From positions 5,199,001-5,263,000 of the forward strand of contig NC_064554.1 of the NCBI RefSeq assembly GCF_023856365.1: 64,000 nt of DNA, in the 5' to 3' direction. Each line of letters begins with the position of its first letter. The first letter of the stretch is position 1. The DNA is from Brienomyrus brachyistius. Lineage: Eukaryota > Chordata > Actinopteri > Osteoglossiformes > Mormyridae. Shown piece by piece: positions 12,262 through 22,580 of the stretch. The notes beneath the pieces were generated by a model, which searched no databases, was not told the DNA's origin, and saw only the letters and a list, made by a program, of their open reading frames with translations. Made by a program: the position numbers and the translations under genes.

Positions 12262-14307
12262 TCATTTCAGGATAAGTCGAGTTTTGTTGTCTCCGAGCAG
12301 AAACCTGTAAATGAAACATGAGAAGTGTGAATTGTCAGTATCAATAACTTTCAAAATAACATAGATCAGACTCTAGTCAAATATAGGTGCATGCTGTTTT
12401 GCGGATAACTAATTACGGGGGCGCTGGGCTGATGGCCTGAAATGACCACGTGGCAACCCAAACATGACAGGAAGCTCACCTCACCAATGCAGCTGCCACT
12501 ATGCCTCCCAAAATAGGGCCCACCCAGTACACCCAGTGGAAGGACCAGTAGTTAGTCATGAGAGCAGGACCCAGAGCCCTGGCTGGGTTGAGACACGTCC
12601 CAGACACGCCCCCCCTGTGGCAACGGCAAGAGAATGACTGCCAGTCAGCGAGTGACTGAATCAAGCACTGCGTTCAGTCACAGCACATGCGCTAAGTTAT
12701 TAGGTTCTAATACATGCAAACCTCCTATTCTGAGGTTTGCAAACCACATTTGATGCTTTGAAGGTCTGACAAATGTCTCTTGTTTTATGTTTCCTGGTTC
12801 CAAAATTGAGGAACAGACTGAAAACTCCAGCTGAGACAGTACTGAGCTTCACTGCGTTATGCTGGATGACTCTGCTAATAATTATTCCATTAATAATAAT
12901 AATCTAATAATGATTCAGAGCCAGGGATTTTTCTGAAATGTCAACTATCAGCCTTGAGGTTCCAAGTCCCTGTGTCACAGACATCCTACAGAGGTCTGTG
13001 AGCTACTGAGCTCCAAGTCCTACAGACATCCATGCCCTACCGAGGTAAATATCCTACAGAGGTCTGTGTCTTATAGGGGTCCACATCTTACAGAGGTCCA
13101 TGTCCTACAGATGTCTGTGAGCTACTGAGCTCCAAGTCCTACAGACATCCGTGCCCTATAGAAGTACATATCCTACAGAGGTCTGTGTCTTATAGGGGTC
13201 CACATCTTACAGAGGTCCATGTCCTACAGATGTCTGTGCCCTACACAGGCGCAGTAGGGGGGCACGCTCACCCTGCCAGGATGTTGATGAGGACAGTGCA
13301 GCCAGCCATAAACGGTACCAGGGGGGTGCGGCTCTTGTGATTGACAGCTCCTAGTAGGACCACCAGGGCAATGAGGCAGGTCATGGCTCCCTCAGCAAAC
13401 AGGGCCCTGGCCACCTGGTCCTCGGACCTCAGGATGGTGAAGGCGGCGCCGGTGGCTTCGTCGTACTTGGCTTTGGTCGTCATCACCTGAGAGGGTGCAG
13501 ACCCAGTTTGGAAACCCGGAGCTCAGCGGGCACAGCAGTGTCCCCTCAAGGAGCGCACTCACCTTAGACATGGCGGCTCCAATCACGCCCCCCACCAGCT
13601 GGCTGACGATGTACGGTCCAACCATGACCAGCTCCATACCCCCACACAGGTAAATGGGGATAGTAAATGCTGGGTTGAAATGGGACCCACTGGACAAAAA
13701 GGTGCCAATGAAGTTTACCAAAAAGTTTATATATATTAAGTCCACTGTGAAGAAATGGAACAAATCCACATATTTATTTATTTTGTAAAATTAACGGCAT
13801 TCTGGGCTAAATGCCTAAATAGCTATATATATTATATCAGACGGGATGATTATATTTTAAGGGATATGCTAATGAAATATACTGTATTTATTATGATTAG
13901 TATGTCATTTCTTTCACAAGTCACTCAAAATCCAAAGATATGCATGACTGTGTTAGAATAACTCGCATCACAGTAAACACGGTGGTAGTATCGTGCTCTT
14001 TCAATACACACGACATACGGATTGTCTGAAGGCAGCCAAAGTTTCACCTGATCTCTGCCATACACGCCACCAAAACCACGACGGCCAGGCCGTGCACCAG
14101 CGCAGGCTGCAGCCTCCCCGCCGACTCTACGTCCTCGATCACCGAGACGCAGCCGATGAACACGAAGAACATGGTCCCCAGAAGCTCGGCCGCGCACGGC
14201 TGGATCATCCGCTCCATCCGGCTTGGAGACCCGCCCTCTTTAGCTTTGCGACTGTCTCTTATTAAATTCTTCTCCATGTCTCGGAGCTCCAGCCTGTCTT
14301 CGGCCAT
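12262..14307 (-). CDS. aqp8: Aquaporin-8, downstream tandem copy, five exons
   Basis: Six-span channel of the aquaporin-8 group, which conducts water, ammonia and hydrogen peroxide in plasma and inner mitochondrial membranes. Exons on the minus strand: 14048-14307, 13563-13689, 13272-13486, 12480-12614, 12262-12304; 259 residues against about 261 in mammals. It starts MAEDRLELRDMEKN and ends GDNKTRLILK. The first NPA is in SGSHFNPAFT (exon 2), the second in SGTCLNPARA (exon 4). The selectivity-filter positions read His (LVHGLA), Ile (NILAG), Thr (SGT) and Arg (NPAR). The Cys two residues before the second NPA, linked to mercury block in this family, is kept. All introns are GT-AG. It lies directly downstream of a second copy with exons 2-5 of identical length, so the pair arose by tandem duplication, like zebrafish aqp8aa and aqp8ab. 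I cannot say which is which. Confidence 0.96.
13001..13238. repeat. 119-bp tandem duplication inside aqp8 intron 3
   Basis: Two near-identical 119-base units start at 13001 and 13120, each opening AGCTACTGAGCTCCAAGTCC. Each unit is itself built from degenerate pieces of about 20 bases around TCCTACAGAGGTCTGTG. More degraded copies of this sub-unit lie just before 13001. Confidence 0.9.
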
Positions 14308-15248
14308 CGCGTCGCTACTGAAGGGGCACTTAGAAATGCAGACCTGCTACGCTCGTAGTTATACAGGAATCGTTTTACAGCCATGTAGCTGATAACCACG
14401 TGAACTCTGGATCTGCCTCAAAAAATGACTCATTCTTAACTCTTAACGAAACGTGTGGTTACGGCCTTGGTCGGATTTATAATCTGTCAATCTTCCAGCC
14501 CCAGCACTGCGATGGCAATATCATTTGACAAGCTGCCGTAAACAAACCAGCACCGTACATATAGATCATTTTTTTGCATGTATGAGTTACTGAACATTTC
14601 GTCTTGTCTGCGGCTTCCGCAAAACGCGTAAAACGTTCCCACTTAATTTCCGCGACATATGGAAATCGCGATGGTGAAAGTCGCCATGCAGAAGGCTCGA
14701 CTGTAGTTAAAGACCTGCCTATTCCGGAAGCCGATCTTACGGACGTCTGTCCGCGTAGACTGTCTGGTAACTTAGGGGAAGATGCACATGTATCCGTCAA
14801 AAGACTGTGAAAGTGGCTTTTTGCAAGGTGGCAGCAGAGTGCCCGCACCCTGCGTGTCGTTCGTATGCAGGATGTAATCAAATGCATGACACAGCTATTA
14901 AGGACGTTATCTGTTTCACAACTGAGTTAGATACAAGACTTCACAGTGATTGGTGGTAATAAAAACTAATTATTTGGAAAACCGAACATAATTCCCTTAC
15001 GCTTTGATACTGGAAAATAATGTCTGCATAAAATGCATATGAAAAAGCTAATTAAGCATAAATATAAACCACCATTGGTTGCTTCTCAAATACTGGTTCT
15101 CTGCCACCCTAAACACATTCTCTGTACATTAACAACATTGTAAAGACAAGAAACATCAGTAAAGATGTATAAAAATTTATTTGATAAAGACACATTTACA
15201 GTTAATGATTGGCCCACATACTTGCTCATGGGTTAAGCGTGTGCCCCA

Positions 15249-15268
15249 CCCCCCCCCCCCCCCCCCCC
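15249..15268. repeat. C homopolymer, 20 bases
   Basis: An uninterrupted run of C lies between the two aqp8 genes. It is one of about ten G or C runs of 14 or more bases scattered across the window. Confidence 0.95.
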
Positions 15269-15581
15269 ACTGGGTAGGGTCAGAACATGATTCCTGACCC
15301 AGTGGCTTGAATCATACACACATGTGTAGCAGTGCTTACAGTCAATCGCCATATGGATCATGGGATCAATCGCAACGCCAAGAGGTTTTCTGAATGCAGT
15401 CGGACAGATGGCGTCACCGGTCCTGGTGTTGACTGTGGTATCAGCCAAAGCCAGTTACATTTTAATTGTTATCAAGCGTCTGCAGTGTTTCTAATCTTAA
15501 TGGAGAGGAACAAAGCTGCCTTTTAGCTCAGGAAATCAGGCCGATAGGTCTCTGAGGAGCTCCTGTCACTTCCTGTTTCAG

Positions 15582-18500
15582 TCACTTCAGAATAAGTCGC
15601 AAACTCCGGTCTCCCATCAGCAGTCTGAGGAAGAAAACGGCAGAGTGAGCTGAAGGTCAGTGGAAACAGGAAAAAACCAGCCCCCCCATCATGACCAGGA
15701 GGAGTGATGGACTGATCTACCAAGTCATCATGTAAGATGGAGTTCTGTTTTTGTATTTCTCCAGTAAGTGCAACCCGACCTGGATTGCAGGCCCGTCGCT
15801 GACCCAACACCCCGGTAAGTTTCTCCCAATACTCACTGAAACAATTTCTTTCATTTTTATCCTGCTCATTGGAGTTTTACTTACACAAAAATGTAACCAA
15901 TCAGATTGATGCAGAGGTGGGTGGACCAACCAATCAGATGTCTTGGTCTCACCAGTTCTACAATCTGATTGGTTATCCCTCTGAACCAACTATTTTTTCT
16001 TCTGCCCTCATACCCTTTTTTGTGTAAGTAAAAATCCCATGAATTTTTACCCTGTTGTCAAACCCACCCCTAACTCAAATAAAACTATAAAATAAACTAT
16101 ATTATACACCAGGAGAAAGCTACATACACCCCTAAACAAATGTAGGGAACCTCACCTCACAACGCAGGCCGTGAAGAAAGCCCCGCCCAAAGGCCCCACC
16201 CAGTAGATCCAGTGGTAGCCCCAGCAGTTCGCCACCAGAGCGGGACCAAAGGCACGCGCTGGATTCATACACGCGCCTGACACAGACCCTCTGAAACACA
16301 ACATTGCTTCAGAAACGAGTTGTGGGAAGTGAACGCAACTTCTGGAAAAGCGAGACCCCTGACCTCACCCGGCGAGGATGTCCGCTGCCACCGTCAGGCC
16401 GATGCACAGCGGCGCCAGAGCGCTGCGTGACTTGCCGTTCACTGCACCCATGCACACAGTCATGGTCAGGAACGCGGTCATGACGATCTCAGCCACGGTG
16501 GCCTGGCCCACCTGGGAGTCATTCTGAACCACATTGAAGGCCCCTCCTGAAGAACTGGCGTAGGACTGAGGAGTGGTGATGGCCTGGGGGGGGGAGGGGG
16601 GGTACACCATCACATAAAACATGTAAACACATGCAAACAAACACACAAATGTGTAAACATGCAAACACACAGGCAAACATGCGCATCCGCATGCAAACAT
16701 GCGCATAAACGTGCAAACATACGCACAGATTAGTACCTTTCAGTAACTACAGATTTCAGACATAATGAAGCTCACAATTTAGCATGTGCAATAGAATAAC
16801 TAAACTGCATTATAAACCACATCATATTCTTCAGTGTTGCAATAAAACAAAATGAGCCATGCAGTTGGGAGAGGAAGAGTAGAAGCAGTATTTGTGTGAA
16901 ACCTTTGTTCCTGCTTAATCTCTCTCTCTATCACTCTCACACACATACAGACACACAACACACACACACATGTTTGCTTGTCTCTTGAATTCTCTATATG
17001 GGTGCAATACACATAATTTGTCAGGCAGCAGCGGCTTGGGGCAGGACTGTCACCTCACACCTGAAAGGTTCTGGGTTCTAATCCCACTGCTGGTCTCTGA
17101 GTGCTGACTTTGTGCACTGCTGGGCAAAAAAATGGGCCAAAGCTTAATGTTGTGCAATTTGGGTTTGGCCCACAGTCGAAGTACATGCAGTTTCGTGGTC
17201 TGGCTTCCCTAAATTGCCTGTGGTGTGTGTCTGCCTTACAGTGGAATGACATCCCGTCGACACAGCCTCATGTGGTCAGTTCAGGATAAGGTTTCGACAC
17301 AAAGACTTGCTGTGATCCCCATATAACCAATCAGTGTGAGCCTTCCTGTTCCAAATCAGAAGTCCAAGTCATTTTCCAGGTGATTCTTTCAGAAACTAGA
17401 CATTCCTGGGATGTTTTATGGCTACTGATCATGCAGTATGTGTGGCTTTATCGCTTTACAGCCTCACACCAGGGGGCATGAGGTTCCTGAGGATGAAAGT
17501 GATACCTGCCCTTTGTCAAAAGTGATACCTGCCCTGTGTCAGCTTTTCATAAAGAGGGGCACCACTAAAGCCTGTAGGTCCCATGGAAACACATCATATT
17601 AGGGCCCCAACCCAGATTCAAATTTTTAGGGCCCCTGTCACTCAGGGGACCTGGAATCAGCCTATCTTTACAACCTTTTATGGAGTCTCTATGAACAAAA
17701 GTGTCAAAGCTCTTAACACAATCACTGTATCTCTATCTCTATGCCAGGGGATCAAGGGCGAATGTTTGGTTTCAACATATAGGGACCGAATCTGCCCTGA
17801 ACCCACCCGCACCGCTAAACACATGAGGTCCTGCCGCAGTATTGGTTCCATACACAGAAGTCAATTAACGGCCGGATTCTTACCCGAGCCAAGGCGGCCC
17901 CGATCATCCCGCCAAGCAGCTGGGAAACAACGTAGGGCAGGAGCAGCACGACGCGGAGCCCCCCCACGAAGTACACGCACAGGGACACGGCCGGGTTGAA
18001 GTGACCGCCACTGCGCGTGAAACGTCAGACATCATAAACCACCGTAAACATTAATACCGGTTAGTACGTGCAGCCGATGGACCAGCTGCACAGGGACACT
18101 GACCTCTTGGTCACAAAGGCAGTTATCTGGGCACCGTATCAAATCGGGGCTACTTAACTAACACCACAAAAACACTTATTAGCCTATCAAAGGTGAATTT
18201 ATCAGCCAGTTATATAAGAAATATGTTCATTTATTGCCACGGATGGTTATTTTATTGAATCATAAACTTCGGATATTGCAAAACAACACGTGTAATGCTT
18301 TCATAACAACCTCCTCTGTGTTTTCTAGCGCGTATGTGTTTTTATAAATAAAAAACTATTTTTTATAGTAACAATTTAAATGTATTTTTTCTGATTAACG
18401 TTTTAACTTTATCCAAGAAAAATTGTAAAAACAAAAAAAGAAAAGAAAGAAAGAAAAAGGCTGAGGAGACAAAAAGATGACTTAGGATAGGATCTTAGAG

Positions 18501-18792
18501 GAAATATGAGGATAACGGACAGTCCGTACCTGATTTCCCCCAGGACCGCAATTACGACGATCAGTGCCAGCCCGTGCGCCAAGGCGGGCTGCAGCAGTCC
18601 CGTGGTCGCCGAGTTCTGCACCACCGAGCAGCAGCCCACGAAAATGAAAAGGGCCGAGCCCAACAGCTCCGCCAAGCAGGGCTGCAAGTAGCGCTCGAAG
18701 GCGGCGGTGGCCCGCCGGGGCTCGTTTGGCGACAGCACCTCGGGATCGGGGGCGTCCCGGCGGGCCATGTCGCAGAGCTCCGTTTTAGACAT
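15582..18792 (-). CDS. aqp8: Aquaporin-8, upstream tandem copy, five exons
   Basis: Second aquaporin-8 group channel. Exons on the minus strand: 18530-18792, 17884-18010, 16369-16583, 16156-16290, 15582-15624; 260 residues. I chose the ATG at 18792 ([12 protein letters not shown]) because it aligns with the start of the neighbouring copy; an in-frame ATG at 18840 would add 16 residues that do not resemble the family. NPA motifs are in [10 protein letters not shown] and [10 protein letters not shown]. The filter positions read His, Ile, Ala, Arg, so one position differs from the other copy (Thr there). It ends [10 protein letters not shown]. Exons 2-5 are 127, 215, 135 and 43 bases in both genes. 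Intron 4 (15625-16155) carries a MITE-like inverted repeat, intron 2 a tRNA SINE. This gene points away from arhgap17, with 3.8 kb between their start codons. Confidence 0.96.
15871..16034. mobile_element. Short MITE-like inverted repeat in an aqp8 intron
   Basis: The left end GGAGTTTTACTTACACAAAA matches the reverse complement of the right end (16014-16034) at 20 of 21 positions. Inside, TAACCAATCAGATTG (15894-15908) pairs perfectly with CAATCTGATTGGTTA (15961-15975). The element is about 164 bases, non-coding, and lies in intron 4 of the upstream aqp8 copy. I could not define a target duplication. Confidence 0.75.
16619..16728. repeat. Degenerate ATGCAAACA tandem repeat
   Basis: Units of roughly 10-16 bases around CATGCAAACA and GTAAACATG recur through this stretch just upstream of aqp8 exon 3, in intron 2 of the upstream copy. 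The short Cys/Val-rich frames read across it on the minus strand come from the repeat. Confidence 0.75.
17028..17290 (+). mobile_element. tRNA-derived V-SINE-like element
   Basis: A tRNA-like head contains a B-box-like GGTTCTGGGTTCTAATCCC near 17069-17087. The body includes CCCTAAATTGCCTGTGG and the ATCCCGTC phrase typical of the teleost V-SINE/L2-like family. It sits in intron 2 of the upstream aqp8 copy. The same family appears in the opposite orientation at 23970-24186. Confidence 0.75.
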
Positions 18793-21700
18793 CGCGCAGT
18801 GCCAGGCAGATGTGTCCAACGTCCACGAAACCGCTCGCATTTATGCTCTTATCAGCTTCTGCTGAGTGACTCTGATTTTACATAATTGAATATTTATTGG
18901 GAATGTCTGCCAGACATTTTATTGTGTAAACGTTTTTCCAGAGTGTCAGACCGTGATGATTATACGCTGATATGCAATTAGGTATTTAACACGTTTAATG
19001 ACCTTTTTATGCAATTATTCGTCACGTAATCCATTAAAAAGGGATTTTAGCTGTAAAAGTTTCTCACTTTTACGTGATGATGACGTAAGTTTTTATATCG
19101 ACGTTAGAAAATACCTTGGCATTCAACATCTTCTAATTTTCTTATTTTAATCCACATCTTCATTGTAATTTGTTTTCAAACAAAATTTAAATAACATTTA
19201 TATATAATGTCACACCATTACCGTCGACATTAAAGCAAAGTGAGTAATGTTATATAGGCTTAAACTTCTAAATCATCTATCTGCCGGCAAATACGTAAAT
19301 TAATAAATAAAATTAAAATAAATGTAAAAATGAAATTACCTAGAATTATAATTCATGAAATTGTAATATGCGGTGTGAACTGACAATAGCATAATAAAAT
19401 CAAGTTCTACATTATATCTTAAGCTTAAAATGCGCGGGGCTATAGCCCCAGTGATCGGTCCTAACGACGTGAATGGGTCAGATTTAATGATGATGACATT
19501 AAAAACACGCGGTGTTTGAAGCTCCCAGCCATAACCACTACATCCATCTTAAAAATGCTTTTCCCGATCAGGGTCGTGGGGGTGGGGGGGGGGGGGGCTG
19601 GAATCCAGGGGGAAACAACACAAGCATAACATATCGACACAGACAGAGCAGAGGTGAGATGCGAAGCTGCAGCCCTGCGGGTGTGAGGTGCCGGCCAGCC
19701 CTCCGTACATCAGGCTGATCATACTCAGTGTAAGGGCAGTATGTGAGGGTCACCGTCACCGTCATTTACCGTGAATGCGGTGTAGCGTTCAAGCGCAGAT
19801 GGAATCACGTCATTCAAACACCAACGCCAACTTGGTCAGGGAGAAGTGTCAGCATCATTAAAAAAACATCACGGACAATTTGTGAAACATAGATCACCAC
19901 TGGGGAACAAAGGAGAGTCCGTACAGCCTATTCTAAACGTTATACTTTACAGTCAGATTTATTTTCTCCAATTTATATGGTTTTACATTACTAGCATTAC
20001 GACGAATGCTTTCCTTTTTCATAGTTTAAAGTTTGCTCATTATAGCTAAGTGCTTTCACTCCAGGACCAGTACTATTTCAATTCTAGGTAATACCCCCGA
20101 CACTATTACTGATCTTAAAAATATCCTAAAATGTCACCAGGTTACGGTATGTTTAAGCCACTTGTGTATGTTTCCAGAATGCATAGTACGACGGAACAAC
20201 TGAAAGTTAACATAAAAATATCGGGTGGCGTTGATCAGCGCATGCGCAGTCCTGCATCAGATCATCACATATCCGCTACTCCGGCTGACCGAAACAGCGG
20301 TTTTATAATTAAGTTGCTATAGCAGAAAGACTGTCCACATAAAGTCTTTTATGTCTGGTTACCAATTTTTCCAATGAGGAAACAAATTAGGAGAAGTGAG
20401 AGGAACTCGTTCGTCTGGGATTCTGCGGGTCGTATACGGGGAGGCCAGGTTTCATGTACGCAAAACCGTGAAAGCAGACTTTTTCTTCCACACAATATCT
20501 TATCTTTGACCAAGGCCACGGGCCAGCGACATTTGGAATTGACCCCCTATTTAATGACTGCACTTAAAAAACACGATAGCACGATGTTAATTATTAACTA
20601 GAAAAACATTTCAATGGACAAAAAAATTTAAATCGATCTTGAGGGTTGTTAACTTTGAACGAAAACGTTCTTTGTCCAAAGAGACAGATGCTGTGATTTA
20701 TGCAACGTTGCGTTTCCGCTACAAAAAAACAGAAAAGAGAAACGTTATATAGATCCATTTATATTGTGACAGTATAAAATGATGATAATTAGATTACATT
20801 AGATTAGTTTAAACTTTATGGTCATTGAGCAAAGTACGCAGACAACGAGATGCAGTTTAGTATAACATGATGCACGGTTAAGGCAAAACAGTGCTGAGAC
20901 TTGCAATGTAAGGTTACGTTTGCAAAGCCTTTCTGAATTTCATATTCGGAAGTTTGTTGAAATGTTTTGCCAAGACGGCAACTCTAAATTGAAGATATAA
21001 GTCTAACGCATTTACTATGATTCTTTGCTTTTTACAGCTGATTGCGGCTTTTGTACCTGTCCCTGTACGTTGTTATGAGAGAGCGAGAGACAGAGATTAT
21101 CTCCTTCTCGTTGCTCAATTAAAACTGGTTCAAATAAAATCCGACCTAAGTGCTTTCTCCTACCAACAAGTAAAATTAAAAAAAGGCCCAGTTAAAATGT
21201 TCGAATAATTTTTAGCCTCACTTAAAGACCTCGATTTTCAGATAGAAACGCCAATAAAATGCACTTCATCCACGCTGAGCAACGACAATAACGAATCGAA
21301 TCGTGTGATTCGTGCATACATGCATGCATCTGACTTCCAGCCGCAGTTGGACATGGTCACCGATCACATGAAATGAATGAAGGTTGAAGTAAAAGGGACT
21401 CAATACTCGGTGTTATTCATGCAGTCGCCAGCGAGGGGCAGCAGTTGATCAAGTCCCCAAACACAAGCGAAATAAGTGTTCCTCTTAAAAAGAGTAATAT
21501 GTAAAATTTACAAAACAATCTGGAAGAATTTTTAAGGTGTTTATCCGCAAACACACAAGGGCAGCATAATATCGTTTTCAATAGTCTAATTAAAGCAAAT
21601 GCAATAGCAATAATTTTCCTGTTCGTAAATATGTGACGGCTGTAACTGAAGTAAACATCATGCCCGTGTTTAGGTCGGCTTACAGACGCCCTACATTATC

Positions 21701-22199
21701 TGACTGAAACTGAAATAAGAGCAGAATTACATGTACCGCATTTACATTGTAATCGGAAACAAGGCGTTTAAAAATTGCATGTATCACTCTGACCGACAGA
21801 CGGCGCCATTCGCCTAACATGAGAAAAAAGTTAACCATATGCATACTTTTTTTATATGAAAAACTAGAATAATCCTGCGAAACATGATGAACTTCCAATT
21901 TAATTACATGTCCTTCTAGCGAGACCAAAAACGTAAATACTCTTCTTTGCACTGAAACAACGAAGGTGAAGGTGATACGTTTTTTATCTGAAAGCCAAAT
22001 AAACACAATGTTACAGGTTTCATTTCCTTTGTGCCAGATTAACAGCAAAGTCGCATGACTAAAGAAAATGTAAATGGACGCGTGTCTGCTGCGGATTTGA
22101 TAGCAGCCAGGAGCTTTTACGCTCCCAGACTATCACATGTCACTCCCGTGTTAGGCGCTCCTGGGAAGTCGATCGTACTTCCTGCCCCCGGAGGAGCCC
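18793..22199. other. Divergent intergenic region between aqp8 and arhgap17
   Basis: No supported exon. The first part is AT-rich. A G run at 19584-19597 is the main landmark. The frames on either strand are short and lack family resemblance. The region must hold the promoter of the upstream aqp8 copy near its left edge, but I see no clear TATA box. Confidence 0.55.
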
Positions 22200-22580
22200 A
22201 CAGTATCCCTCCAGCGCAGGGCTTGTCCCAGCTGAGGTATGCGGGGAGCTGGAAGCACACACAGGGGCCGAGAGTCGGAGCTGCGTGACCGCCCGCTTTA
22301 GGAGCAAACAGCGCTCGCCTCGCCCAAGCGCACAAGCGCCGGTCGTTTTGGTAAGGCACCCAGACGTAAAGGGGCGGACATCTTAGACCGATCGCTAACT
22401 TTGCCACATAGGTGATCAGATTGGGTGGTAATGAGCACGGGAAGCGCACGGTCCTGCTTGTCCGCGATGCCAGCCGCTCGGGAGCGCGCATTCAGCTCCG
22501 GCCGGTGACGGATCTCGCAGCTGTTTCCTTAAACTTTTAAAACAGCGGAGGAGACGCCGGGGAGAAAAAAAGACGCCAAG
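22200..22580 (+). promoter_or_regulatory. CpG-rich promoter and 5' UTR of arhgap17
   Basis: Base composition changes from AT-rich to CpG-dense (GCCGAGAGTCGG, GACCGCCCGCTTTAGG, GCCGGTGACGGATCTCGC) immediately before the arhgap17 start codon and stays so through about 23110. This is typical of a housekeeping CpG-island promoter without a TATA box. The transcription start cannot be fixed. Confidence 0.7.

Noticed and set aside
18793..18840. Longer N-terminus for the upstream aqp8 copy starting at 18840
   Set aside because: The extra 16 residues have no counterpart in the sister gene, whose start aligns with the ATG at 18792.
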